This document shows, in pieces, positions 1 to 6,290 of a stretch of DNA of 64,000 bases. The DNA lies in contig MGWO01000002.1 in the NCBI GenBank assembly GCA_001801025.1, forward strand, positions 124,001 through 188,000. The letters run 5' to 3'. Within the stretch, counting starts at the first letter, position 1. Every line of letters begins with the position of its first letter. The notes below the pieces were generated by a model, which was not told where the DNA came from, did no database searches, and was given only the letters and a program-made list of their open reading frames with translations. A program made the translations under genes and the position numbers. The stretch comes from Gallionellales bacterium GWA2_54_124. Lineage in GTDB: Bacteria > Pseudomonadota > Gammaproteobacteria > Burkholderiales > Gallionellaceae.

Positions 1-1381
1 CGCCCTCAAGAGAATCCAAACTGAGCATTTTTTCCGCCACGCGTTCCACAGACGTGCTGGAGACGTGTTGGGGTTGGGGTGGCATTTCCTCTGCGCGCTC
101 AACATGTTCCACAGACGTGCTGGGGACGTTCTGGGATGACGCTTTGCTTGAGTGGATTTGGCCTGAAATTGGCGGGATGGGCATCGAGCTAATCAGAGCC
201 TGGTCGCGCAGCCTGATCGCTTTAAGTCGCATGTCGGGTATTTTTTCGGTAATCACGTCTGGTGCGATGTAGAAGAAAGGATCACCTTCAGCTTCGCGCA
301 AAAATGCAATTTCCCTTTCGATCATCATGTCCAGGATGCCGTCTGGGGTCTTGGGCAAGCCCGGTATATCTTCATCCCTGGTTCGTCGTGCGATTTCTTC
401 ACCTGCCATCGGCCAAACAAGGTAGGTTATGCCTTCGATATTCCAAACGCGGGCAGACGGCTCGTTGATGCGCCAAATACCTTCTTGAACCAGACGGCGC
501 ATGATGTCGGTCAAATACCGCTCAATTGGCACGCCGATCTCGTAGCCTGCCATTGCTGCCCCCATGGATTTCAGGTCACGCTCAACGCTTAACTGGTCCG
601 CCCTTACAACAAAATTATGTATTTGATTACTTGAGCCGGGGTTGTTGTTCAGCGATTCCGTCAGCCAGATCAACGCATCGGTGCTGCCATCACTGATCCA
701 ATCGAGTGTCTCCTTGCTGATTACCGCATCAATCAAGGTGCTGGAAACATGGGTGTGCTTTTTGCCTCTACCTTCTTGCCAGTGCAAAAAATAGTTTTCA
801 ATACCGTGGGATATAGCCCAGTCATACAGGCTTTGGTTGTAAGGTCGCCACTTTTGCGAGTTTTCTCGGTCGGTAACGGTTAAGTCAGTCACCACCTTGC
901 CCAGATCGTGACACAAGCCTGCCAGGAACACAGTGAGCCGCCAACGCGGTTCAATAACCCGTCTTTGTTGTGGCGTGACCACACCACGTATCAGTTTTCC
1001 CTCGGTTTGTTGCAATGACCACAACCCAACTTCGAGAGAGTGCCGCAACATGCCGCCCGCACCGCGATGGTGATGCGCTTGAGAAGCTGGTAACAGTTGC
1101 ACGAGCGTGGCAAGGCGCAACATCGCGGGGTTGTAGTGCGTCTCCAGCAGTTCTTGATTGGCAATCAGTTGTTGAATCCCGCCGGTAAGCTCTTTTTGCG
1201 TCGTAAGCAGTACCCAGGGCGCGTGGACAGGCAGACCCTCCATGAATGGGGGGTAGCGCGGTATATTGCGCAAATCTTCGATTCGTTTTACCTGAGCCAG
1301 CGCGGAGGAAGCCGAAGCCGCCACCACAACCTTGGGTAGCAAGTTGAACTTTCTCAGCAAGCGATCAACCAGTGTTGTCAT
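1..1381 (-). CDS. MobH-family relaxase, TraI_2 domain (3' end outside window)
   Basis: The leftward frame opens with ATG at 1381 and is still open at base 1, so about 460 residues of a longer protein are visible. The N-terminal half has the TraI_2/HD-type signature: a histidine cluster with HHHRGAGGMLRHSLEV, then GLCHDLGK as the metal-binding HD pair. This is the MobH class of relaxase that nicks oriT and pilots DNA in conjugative elements such as SXT-like and PFGI-like ICEs (family knowledge). A wHTH-like stretch with GIWRINEP follows, then a Pro/Ser-rich linker with a repeated STSVE.V phrase encoded by a DNA repeat. The stop of the upstream TraF-like gene abuts this ATG, so the two are translationally coupled. 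Confidence 0.85.
   Translation of the reverse strand, partial: MTTLVDRLLRKFNLLPKVVVAASASSALAQVKRIEDLRNIPRYPPFMEGLPVHAPWVLLTTQKELTGGIQQLIANQELLETHYNPAMLRLATLVQLLPASQAHHHRGAGGMLRHSLEVGLWSLQQTEGKLIRGVVTPQQRRVIEPRWRLTVFLAGLCHDLGKVVTDLTVTDRENSQKWRPYNQSLYDWAISHGIENYFLHWQEGRGKKHTHVSSTLIDAVISKETLDWISDGSTDALIWLTESLNNNPGSSNQIHNFVVRADQLSVERDLKSMGAAMAGYEIGVPIERYLTDIMRRLVQEGIWRINEPSARVWNIEGITYLVWPMAGEEIARRTRDEDIPGLPKTPDGILDMMIEREIAFLREAEGDPFFYIAPDVITEKIPDMRLKAIRLRDQALISSMPIPPISGQIHSSKASSQNVPSTSVEHVERAEEMPPQPQHVSSTSVERVAEKMLSLDSLEG
43..135. repeat. Two copies of a 30-bp repeat beginning GTTCCACAG inside the relaxase gene
   Basis: Copies at 43-73 and 106-135 share GTTCCACAGACGTGCTGG followed by a second GACGT..TGG half. 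They encode the repeated STSVE phrase of the relaxase linker. A third copy lies in non-coding DNA at 2020-2050, so the DNA itself, not only the peptide, is repeated. Confidence 0.75.
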
Positions 1382-1912
1382 TTAGAACAACCTGAATCCA
1401 CGACCAACCATTGCCTGGTTCGACAGTAAACCTACCACCTTGTATCTGGAGTCGAGGCTTAAGGGATGCTCACCCATTACATAGTAATGCCCGGCAGGAA
1501 TTACGCCCTCAAAGTCATTTTCCTGGATGTGTTTGCCAGTAGAGGTAGTGGACATTGCCACACCAACTGGCTTGCCGTTCACAAAAAAATGATGATTTTT
1601 CGATTGAACTACATCGCCCGGAACACCCGCCACTCTTTTTAAGAATCGCGTGCCTTTCGGATAAATAAAGTCACTCGGGTAGTAGAACGAGGCGTATTCA
1701 TCGCGGGTCGGCAGCGTTCCCTTTTCTACAAGGTAGAGCGTGCCAGGTAAGCTGACGCTGACGTTTACCGAGAACTCGTAGCGCGATGCGAATACCGCAT
1801 AGCTCAGAACCAATGCGATATACAGTAAATAATGGCTCAACAAGTGAGCGTATGTTGCATCAAGACGCGATACGAACCACAGCCAAATTTCGAGGGGCTT
1901 CGTATTTTTCAT
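1382..1912 (-). CDS. traF: TraF-like S26 signal-peptidase-family conjugation protein
   Basis: A 176-residue protein with an N-terminal hydrophobic segment (about residues 20-40) and an S26 peptidase-like body. The body contains SVSLPGTLYLVEKG around the nucleophile serine region, RFLKRVAGVPGDVV (the lysine-containing box) and GEHPLSLDSRY near the end, the conserved box usually seen as S-DSR-. TraF processes pilin or other transfer proteins at the inner membrane. A TTG at 1981 would add 23 residues, but it lies inside a large palindrome, so ATG 1912 is preferred. It is the first gene of a leftward transfer operon and its TAA directly precedes the relaxase ATG. Confidence 0.8.
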   Translation of the reverse strand: MKNTKPLEIWLWFVSRLDATYAHLLSHYLLYIALVLSYAVFASRYEFSVNVSVSLPGTLYLVEKGTLPTRDEYASFYYPSDFIYPKGTRFLKRVAGVPGDVVQSKNHHFFVNGKPVGVAMSTTSTGKHIQENDFEGVIPAGHYYVMGEHPLSLDSRYKVVGLLSNQAMVGRGFRLF

Positions 1913-1945
1913 ACCAACAATTTTGGTGCAACTGAAAATAATAAT

Positions 1946-1983
1946 CCTTGAAATTCTTTGCAAATTTGCAAGGAATTTCAAGG
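1946..1983. repeat. 38-bp near-perfect palindrome upstream of the TraF/relaxase operon
   Basis: CCTTGAAATTC, then a TTGCAAATTTGCAA core, then GAATTTCAAGG. The two 19-base arms differ at one position. It lies just upstream of the chosen traF start and within the divergent control region between the leftward transfer genes and the rightward cargo genes. It is a candidate operator or part of an origin of transfer. There is no U-run, so it is not an intrinsic terminator. Confidence 0.75.
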
Positions 1984-2019
1984 ATTTGCTGGCTTTTCAT
2001 CGCCCTAAAATTCCCACCT

Positions 2020-2050
2020 GTTCCACAGCTGTGCTGGGGACGTGCTGGGG
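2020..2050. repeat. Third copy of the GTTCCACAG repeat, intergenic
   Basis: GTTCCACAGCTGTGCTGG followed by GGACGTGCTGGGG. It matches the two copies at 43-73 and 106-135 apart from two bases after CACAG. It has an internal GTGCTGGGG/ACGTGCTGGGG doubling. It sits 37 bp beyond the 38-bp palindrome in the transfer-cargo control region. Confidence 0.7.
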
Positions 2051-2167
2051 TTTTTAACGGGCTGCCGTCCCTCGAAAAGTGTAGTGAGTTGCCGCGCGGG
2101 GAAAATTGACAGCCATTTTCAATTGCGGTATTTTTAAAGCATCTAGTCCGTATGCTTATTGCTCGGA

Positions 2168-2230
2168 ATTGATATTGGCGGCTGACCAATCCAAACAAAC
2201 AGAAGACGAGCAATCGTCAATGAAGCACAC
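2168..2230 (+). promoter_or_regulatory. Dispersed element B, copy 1 (ATTGG-N7-CCAAT plus GNRA hairpin)
   Basis: Contains the inverted repeat ATTGG-N7-CCAAT (2174-2190) and, 14 bases on, the hairpin GACGA-GCAA-TCGTC (2205-2218) with a GCAA (GNRA) loop. The same arrangement recurs at 7422-7550 and 14001-14128. The B copy at 7.5 kb has a GACGC/GCGTC stem, a compensated change. Every copy precedes a leader RNA, so it is likely the promoter/5' end region of a transcription unit. Confidence 0.6.
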
Positions 2231-2244
2231 AAAGCAACACCCAA

Positions 2245-2293
2245 CCACCCACGCGGGGACACTTCTCCGCTGGGGCATGGTGTCCCCTTTTTT
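2245..2293 (+). promoter_or_regulatory. radC-type RNA leader, copy 1
   Basis: The hairpin is CCCA-(c)-GCGG with CCGC-TGGG. Its GGGGACAC (2255-2262) is complementary to the downstream tail GTGTCCCC (2280-2287), which is followed by U6. The Shine-Dalgarno AAAGGAG lies 11 bases after the U-run. It precedes the 25-codon micropeptide gene. Confidence 0.75.
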
Positions 2294-2316
2294 GTTTTTA
2301 ACAAAAGGAGAACACC

Positions 2317-2394
2317 ATGTTCCTGATCATTATCGCTTGCTGCATCACCGGTTACGCCATCAGTCGTCCAGTAGTACGGGCGTGTGGTTTGTAA
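2317..2394 (+). CDS. 25-residue hydrophobic micropeptide
   Basis: ATG 2317 is preceded by AAAGGAGAACACC, a strong ribosome-binding site, and by a full leader RNA. The 25 residues are hydrophobic with a central ACCITGYAISRP. A second gene at 23190-23267 encodes a 25-residue relative with the same ACCITGY-x-x-SRP core and the same GL ending. Identical length and conservation argue for a real membrane micropeptide rather than chance. Function is unknown. Candidates are a small membrane regulator or a leader peptide. Confidence 0.65.
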   Translation: MFLIIIACCITGYAISRPVVRACGL

Positions 2395-2398
2395 TCAA

Positions 2399-2443
2399 CC
2401 CTATCGGGGACACTTCCCCGCATAGGGCTTGTGTCCCTTTTTT
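2399..2443 (+). promoter_or_regulatory. radC-type RNA leader, copy 2
   Basis: Stem CCCTAT-CGGGG with CCCCG-(c)-ATAGGG. GGGGACAC (2406-2413) pairs with the tail GTGTCCC (2431-2437), then U6. AAGGAG lies 8 bases before ATG 2461. The leader separates the micropeptide from the exonuclease. Confidence 0.75.
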
Positions 2444-2460
2444 ATTTCAAGGAGACACAA

Positions 2461-3273
2461 ATGAAGCGCATCGTCAGAGATTTGCCAATAAAAATTTACC
2501 ACGCCAGTGACGCGATTTCGCACAGTGGTATCGTGCAATTGCTCAAGTCGCCGGAGCACTACAAAAACTACAAGGAAGGAATCGTCGAACCCACACCTGC
2601 AATGGAGTTTGGTTCTGCGTGCCACTCATTCATCCTTGAACCAGAGCTGTTTGCCAAGGAATACGTGCTTGCGCCGAAGTTCGACAAGCGCACTAAAGAG
2701 GGCAAAGAAGCTGCTGCAAAATGGGACGAGGAAAATGTAGGAAAAATCCCATTGGCTGCCGAGCAGATAGACGCGCTTGCCGCAATGCGGGTGAGCGTTT
2801 TCAATCACACTGGGACAGCCAAAATATTGTCCGCAGGTGAGGCCGAAACATCCTTGTTTTGGACGGACGAATACACTGGCTTGCAATGCAGGATTCGTCC
2901 AGACTGGATGTTTGATCGCGGTATTGCAGACCTCAAAAGCTGCATCACCGCCAGCAAGGACGGCTTCTCGAAAGCAGTTGCAAACCTTGGTTATGACGTT
3001 CAAGCGGCGTTTTATATTGATGGCATGAAAGCAGTGACTGGGAAAACGGTCAATTTCTACTTCATCGCCGTTGAAAAAACCGCACCGTTCTCGACGGCCT
3101 GCTACATGGCCAGTCAGGAAATGGTCGAAGTCGGGCGTGCCAAGTATCGCGGCGCGCTTGAGTTGCTGAAATGGTGTCAGGAAAACAGCCGTTTCCCTGG
3201 CTATCAACCCAGTGGTGAGATCGAGTCAATTGATCTTCCGCGCTGGGCAGCAAGCTTCGAACTCGAAGCCTAA
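2461..3273 (+). CDS. RecE/YqaJ-like PD-(D/E)XK exonuclease
   Basis: A 270-residue protein that resembles the C-terminal nuclease domain of exonuclease VIII (RecE) and related phage exonucleases. Visible features are an N-terminal YHASDAISHSGIVQLLKSP helix region, MEFGSACHSFILEP, and the catalytic IADLKSC (D-x-K of the PD-(D/E)XK fold) followed by GYDVQAAFYIDG, the conserved Q-x3-Y motif. It would resect double-stranded ends to give 3' single strands for RecT. ATG 2461 has AAGGAG upstream after its own leader. It heads a recombination set with recT (3992) and ssb (5712). Confidence 0.8.
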   Translation: MKRIVRDLPIKIYHASDAISHSGIVQLLKSPEHYKNYKEGIVEPTPAMEFGSACHSFILEPELFAKEYVLAPKFDKRTKEGKEAAAKWDEENVGKIPLAAEQIDALAAMRVSVFNHTGTAKILSAGEAETSLFWTDEYTGLQCRIRPDWMFDRGIADLKSCITASKDGFSKAVANLGYDVQAAFYIDGMKAVTGKTVNFYFIAVEKTAPFSTACYMASQEMVEVGRAKYRGALELLKWCQENSRFPGYQPSGEIESIDLPRWAASFELEA

Positions 3274-3284
3274 GACAGTAGCAA

Positions 3285-3328
3285 CCCACTGGGGACACGT
3301 CCCCGTCAGGGTTTGTGTCCCTTTTTTT
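3285..3328 (+). promoter_or_regulatory. radC-type RNA leader, copy 3
   Basis: GGGGACAC between CCCACT and CCCCGTCAGGG, with tail GTGTCCC and U7. AAAGGAG precedes ATG 3347. The outer stem is less regular than in the other copies (CCC/GGG with an internal loop). Confidence 0.7.
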
Positions 3329-3346
3329 ACTTAAAGGAGACGCAAA

Positions 3347-3610
3347 ATGGGCATTTTTATCCTCGTAATATTAGCAATGGGCATTTTTACAATCATCAAG
3401 TGGATGGTTGCATTCATCGCCCCGCGCATCAAACGCACCAAAGCAAAATCCGCTCGAAGCACTTCTCAATCAGTGGCAATACCGATTGAGCCAGGCTGGG
3501 ACGGTTTTGATAAGCCTGCGTTCATTCGGCGCGGCATTCAGTATCCGACGCTCACCGAAAAGAAACACGGTCGCACGCGCAAAGCAAAGCCGGTTTTTGC
3601 TGCTGCGTAA
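3347..3610 (+). CDS. Small single-membrane-span protein, unknown function
   Basis: An 87-residue protein. Residues 1-27 form a hydrophobic membrane segment followed by a basic stretch (PRIKRTKAK), which suggests an N-out/C-in anchor by the positive-inside rule. The C-terminal part is polar and basic, ending KAKPVFAAA. The start is set by AAAGGAGACGCAAA and its own leader RNA. I do not recognise the family. Confidence 0.6.
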   Translation: MGIFILVILAMGIFTIIKWMVAFIAPRIKRTKAKSARSTSQSVAIPIEPGWDGFDKPAFIRRGIQYPTLTEKKHGRTRKAKPVFAAA

Positions 3611-3616
3611 TTTAAT

Positions 3617-3668
3617 CCTTGCAGGGCGATTTGCCTCCTGCAAGGGAAGGTGAATCTCCCCGTTTTTT
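3617..3668 (+). promoter_or_regulatory. Divergent radC-type RNA leader, copy 4 (covarying)
   Basis: Stem CCTTGCAGG/CCTGCAAGG, perfect 9 bp and unlike the usual CCCAACC sequence. The loop has GATT and the tail has AATC followed by TCCCCG and U6. The usual loop ACAC / tail GTGT pair is thus replaced on both sides. This is direct evidence that loop-tail pairing, not sequence, is conserved. Confidence 0.65.
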
Positions 3669-3680
3669 ATGGAGGACACT

Positions 3681-3905
3681 ATGAACAGGAAAATCACCAA
3701 ACTCGAACGGATAAAATCCAAAGCACTCAGGATTGCGATGACGGCTTTTCTTGCTGACCCATCATTGGGTTCGCGCCAGGCCAAATCGCTCTTCTCAGAA
3801 ATCGTGACCCATTTACAAGCGGGCATGGATGACGAGCAGATCGTACAAACCGTTCTTCAAAATAATTCGACAACCTCGCCAACCGGCAAATTGTCGTTGA
3901 TGTAA
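3681..3905 (+). CDS. Small hypothetical protein
   Basis: A 74-residue basic-then-acidic protein beginning MNRKITKLERIKSKALRI and ending in a Ser/Thr-rich tail. ATG 3681 has GGAG at the right distance. An in-frame ATG at 3669 lies upstream but would bury the ribosome-binding site. It is expressed behind the divergent leader copy and lies between the small membrane protein and recT. No recognisable domain. Confidence 0.55.
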   Translation: MNRKITKLERIKSKALRIAMTAFLADPSLGSRQAKSLFSEIVTHLQAGMDDEQIVQTVLQNNSTTSPTGKLSLM

Positions 3906-3923
3906 CTGTTGTCGCTGTATCAC

Positions 3924-3970
3924 CCCCAACGGGACACTATTCCCGGTTGGGGCATGGTGTCCTTTTTTTG
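3924..3970 (+). promoter_or_regulatory. radC-type RNA leader, copy 5
   Basis: CCCCAAC with GTTGGGG as outer stem. GGGACAC in the loop pairs with tail GTGTCC, then U7. AAAGGAG precedes recT ATG 3992. Confidence 0.75.
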
Positions 3971-3991
3971 TTTTTTCCAAAGGAGATCACC

Positions 3992-5041
3992 ATGTCGTTA
4001 CAAGCACTCAAAAATATCCGCCAAACAGCAGCAGCGAACGGCGCAAGTCAACCTCAAAACTTTCCAGCAATGTTGGAACAGTACAAAGGAGAAATTGCCC
4101 GCGCGTTGCCAAAGCACCTCAACCCAGACCGTATGGTGCGCATCGCACTTACCGCGTTCCGCATGACCCCGAAGTTGGCTGATTGCGATCCACGCAGCGT
4201 GTTTGCCGCCGTGATCCAATCCTCGCAATTAGGGTTGGAGATTGGTTTGATGGGCGAGGCTCACCTCGTTCCATTCGGCAATCAGTGTCAACTCATCCCC
4301 GGATACACAGGGCTGATGAAGCTGGCGCGCAACAGCGGATTGGTAATCGACATTTATGCCGAAGTTGTGCGCGTGAACGATAAGTTCTCGCTCAAGCTCG
4401 GCATGAACCGCGACCTGCAACATGAGCCACTCACAGCAGCAGGCGGCTTCCCTTCATCTGACGAAGAACGTGGAGAAGTGGCAGGGTTTTACGCTGTTGG
4501 CGTATTGAAAGATGGTAGTCGCACGTTTGTCGCAATGGGTCGCGCAGAAATTGAGCGTATCCGTGACGGCAGCAAAGGGTACCAGGCAGCCAAGAAATAC
4601 AAGAAGGAGTCCACCTGGGATACCGACTTTGTTGCAATGGGGCTGAAAACGGCAATTCGCCGCATCTGTAAGTTCTTACCGAAATCACCAGAGTTGGCAA
4701 CAGCATTGGCGATGGACGAACAAGCGGGGCGACAAAATCTTAACCTCGACGACGTTATCAACGGCAGCTACACGCCGGTTGTTGATGAAGACACAGGCGA
4801 GATCAAAGAATTGGAGGGCGAGGGTGATTCCAAATCCACCAAAATTCAAACAGCTCCGAAAGCAGTAACCAAACTCGAAAAACTCGAAAAGGTTGCAGCC
4901 GCTTTGAGAACGGCCAATTCCATCGAGGCGCTGGACGAGGTTTATGTCCGCGCTGAAGGTGAGCTGGAAGACGCAGAGCTGGAAGTTGTCTTGCGCGAGT
5001 ATCGCAAATGCAAAGATGCGATTAGCGATAGCCTGATTTAA
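3992..5041 (+). CDS. recT: RecT-family single-strand annealing protein
   Basis: A 349-residue protein of the RecT/Bet-like group, which anneals complementary single strands and promotes strand exchange in phage-type recombination. Family landmarks include ALPKHLNPDRMVRIALTAF near residue 35, SVFAAVIQSSQLGLEIG, EAHLVPFGNQCQLIPGYTG and the DTDFVAMGLKTAIRRICKFLP block. The C-terminal 80 residues are acidic and variable, as expected. It pairs functionally with the exonuclease at 2461 and the SSB at 5712. ATG 3992 is chosen because of AAAGGAGATCACC directly upstream. An ATG at 3947 falls inside the leader. Confidence 0.9.
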   Translation: MSLQALKNIRQTAAANGASQPQNFPAMLEQYKGEIARALPKHLNPDRMVRIALTAFRMTPKLADCDPRSVFAAVIQSSQLGLEIGLMGEAHLVPFGNQCQLIPGYTGLMKLARNSGLVIDIYAEVVRVNDKFSLKLGMNRDLQHEPLTAAGGFPSSDEERGEVAGFYAVGVLKDGSRTFVAMGRAEIERIRDGSKGYQAAKKYKKESTWDTDFVAMGLKTAIRRICKFLPKSPELATALAMDEQAGRQNLNLDDVINGSYTPVVDEDTGEIKELEGEGDSKSTKIQTAPKAVTKLEKLEKVAAALRTANSIEALDEVYVRAEGELEDAELEVVLREYRKCKDAISDSLI

Positions 5042-5051
5042 CAAGCAACAT

Positions 5052-5095
5052 CCACCTTACGGGGGCATTTCCCGTAGGGGTTGTGTCTCCTTTTT
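5052..5095 (+). promoter_or_regulatory. Divergent radC-type RNA leader, copy 6
   Basis: Stem CCTTACGGG/CCCGTAGGG (9 bp including one wobble). Loop GGGGGCA pairs with tail TGTCTCC using G-U wobbles, so both arms have changed relative to the common copies. U5 then GGAGG before ATG 5118. Confidence 0.65.
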
Positions 5096-5117
5096 ATTTT
5101 AATTTTGGAGGCACAAA

Positions 5118-5309
5118 ATGGGCGCATTGTTTGATATGAAATCATTTTTTGCATGGCTTGAAAGCGCAGGTGAACATGAGCTTCTGCAACGCAGGGATCA
5201 GTTGCAATACGCGATCAACCACAAACTTACCGAGGGTGGTGTAATTGCCGATGCCAGGTATTTGCTCAAGGAAATCGAGCAAGAAATGCTGGCTAGGACG
5301 ATGAGATAA
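5118..5309 (+). CDS. Small hypothetical protein
   Basis: A 63-residue, helix-rich protein (MKSFFAWLESAG, then LQRRDQLQYAI and YLLKEIEQEML). The start is supported by TTTGGAGGCACAAA and a dedicated leader RNA. Its 3' end overlaps the convergent gene at 5293-5610 by 17 bp. No family recognised. Confidence 0.55.
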   Translation: MGALFDMKSFFAWLESAGEHELLQRRDQLQYAINHKLTEGGVIADARYLLKEIEQEMLARTMR

Positions 5310-5610
5310 CCTTCAACGAAAGCGAGTTGCGTCGACCAATTACATCGCTCAGGCGGTTGTATTCGTCGGTGTCACCGTCAATGATCGCCAACACTAAATT
5401 GCGTTCCAAAGCATCTTTGGCATTGCAACGTAGTCGTCTGGCAATCAACGGTTCAACATCTGCAAGTCGAAGACCTAGCGAATCGCAAAGGCTTTCAAAT
5501 TTTTGTTGATCGAGAACTTCAGGCGTGGAAAACAGGATGCGTTTTTTGCATTCCAGTTCGTCTTTGCCTCCCGTAATAACCGTGAAGGCTGGTTTCCGTG
5601 ATTCGTTCAT
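5293..5610 (-). CDS. Hypothetical protein, only leftward gene in the cargo block
   Basis: A 105-residue protein on the minus strand from ATG 5610 that ends overlapping the 3' end of the 63-residue gene. It begins MNESRKPAFTVITGG and has a helical middle (KFESLCDSLGLRLADVEPL). It carries no leader RNA, unlike all the rightward neighbours, so it is controlled separately. It could be a regulator but no HTH is certain. Confidence 0.5.
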   Translation of the reverse strand: MNESRKPAFTVITGGKDELECKKRILFSTPEVLDQQKFESLCDSLGLRLADVEPLIARRLRCNAKDALERNLVLAIIDGDTDEYNRLSDVIGRRNSLSLKVISSS

Positions 5611-5634
5611 GCGTCCAGTCTAACACGATCAAAA

Positions 5635-5687
5635 CCCAACGCGGGATCACCATATCCCGGTTGGGGCATGGTGCAAACGTTTTTTAA
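5635..5687 (+). promoter_or_regulatory. Divergent radC-type RNA leader, copy 7 (strong covariation)
   Basis: Outer stem CCCAAC/GTTGGG with GGGAT/ATCCC inside. The loop carries CACCAT and the tail carries ATGGTG, a perfect 6-bp complement that replaces ACAC/GTGT. U6 follows at 5680-5685 and AAGGAG precedes ssb. Confidence 0.7.
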
Positions 5688-5711
5688 TGCAAATCAAAAA
5701 GGAGAAACACC

Positions 5712-6143
5712 ATGTTGAACAAAGTACAACTCATCGGTCGTCTGGGCAAAGACCCGGAAGTTCGTTACACCACTGAAGGCGAAGCAGTTGCCAATGTTTC
5801 GATAGCAACAACCGAAAGCTGGAAAGACAAAACCGGCGCGAAACAAGAAAAAACAGAGTGGCACAATCTGGTTTTTTACCGCCGTCTTGCCGAAGTGGTG
5901 GGTGAACACCTCAAAAAAGGTGCGCTCATCTACATTGAGGGCAAGCTCACAACCGAAAAGTATCAAAAAGACGGAGAAGATCGTTACATCACAAAAATTG
6001 TTGTCTCCGAGATGAAAATGCTCGGTGGCAACAAGGTGTCAGACGACCCTCACGTTGCTGAACCTGCAGCGAAAGCAACCGCTCGCAACGGCAATAATGG
6101 TGCTGGAAAATCCGCAAAACAGGCGGGGCCAGAACCTTTTTAA
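5712..6143 (+). CDS. ssb: Single-stranded DNA-binding protein
   Basis: A 143-residue SSB with a standard OB-fold ([44 protein letters not shown]), a low-complexity linker and the acidic terminal GPEPF that normally binds partner proteins. Typical SSB tails end in DDIPF, so this one is a variant. Element-encoded SSBs protect entering single strands and support the RecT pathway. ATG 5712 follows AAGGAGAAACACC and its own divergent leader. Confidence 0.93.
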   Translation: MLNKVQLIGRLGKDPEVRYTTEGEAVANVSIATTESWKDKTGAKQEKTEWHNLVFYRRLAEVVGEHLKKGALIYIEGKLTTEKYQKDGEDRYITKIVVSEMKMLGGNKVSDDPHVAEPAAKATARNGNNGAGKSAKQAGPEPF

Positions 6144-6154
6144 TTGAAGCACTC

Positions 6155-6192
6155 ACCCCGGGGGGAAACATTTCCCTTGGGGATGCTTCCTT
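6155..6192 (+). promoter_or_regulatory. Divergent radC-type RNA leader, copy 8a
   Basis: CCCCGGGGGGAAACATTTCCC then TTGGGG. Loop GGAAACAT against tail ATGCTTCC pairs in seven of eight positions. There is no long U-run. It is the first of two tandem leaders between ssb and the primase gene. Confidence 0.5.
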
Positions 6193-6211
6193 GCTGGTGG
6201 CTTAAAAACTA

Positions 6212-6265
6212 CCCGCCCACACGGGACACACCAAAACATCCCGTCGGGTGCTTTGGTGTGTCCCA
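6212..6265 (+). promoter_or_regulatory. radC-type RNA leader, copy 8b (extended 13-bp loop-tail pairing)
   Basis: GGGACACACCAAA in the hairpin is an exact complement of the tail TTTGGTGTGTCCC, 13 bp. This is the longest loop-tail match in the window. The outer stem is ACGGGA/TCCCGT plus CCC/GGG. AAGGAGGCATC precedes the primase ATG. The U-run is missing. Confidence 0.65.
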
Positions 6266-6290
6266 TGCGGGATTTAACCAAGGAGGCATC

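Noticed and set aside
2245..2293. Reading each leader RNA as an ordinary terminator of the preceding gene
   Set aside because: The hairpin plus tail sits a fixed distance before every ribosome site, also where a separate terminator already ends the previous gene (7410, 13982).
2431..2460. Upstream in-frame start of the exonuclease gene
   Set aside because: It begins within the leader tail; ATG 2461 has the ribosome site at the right distance.
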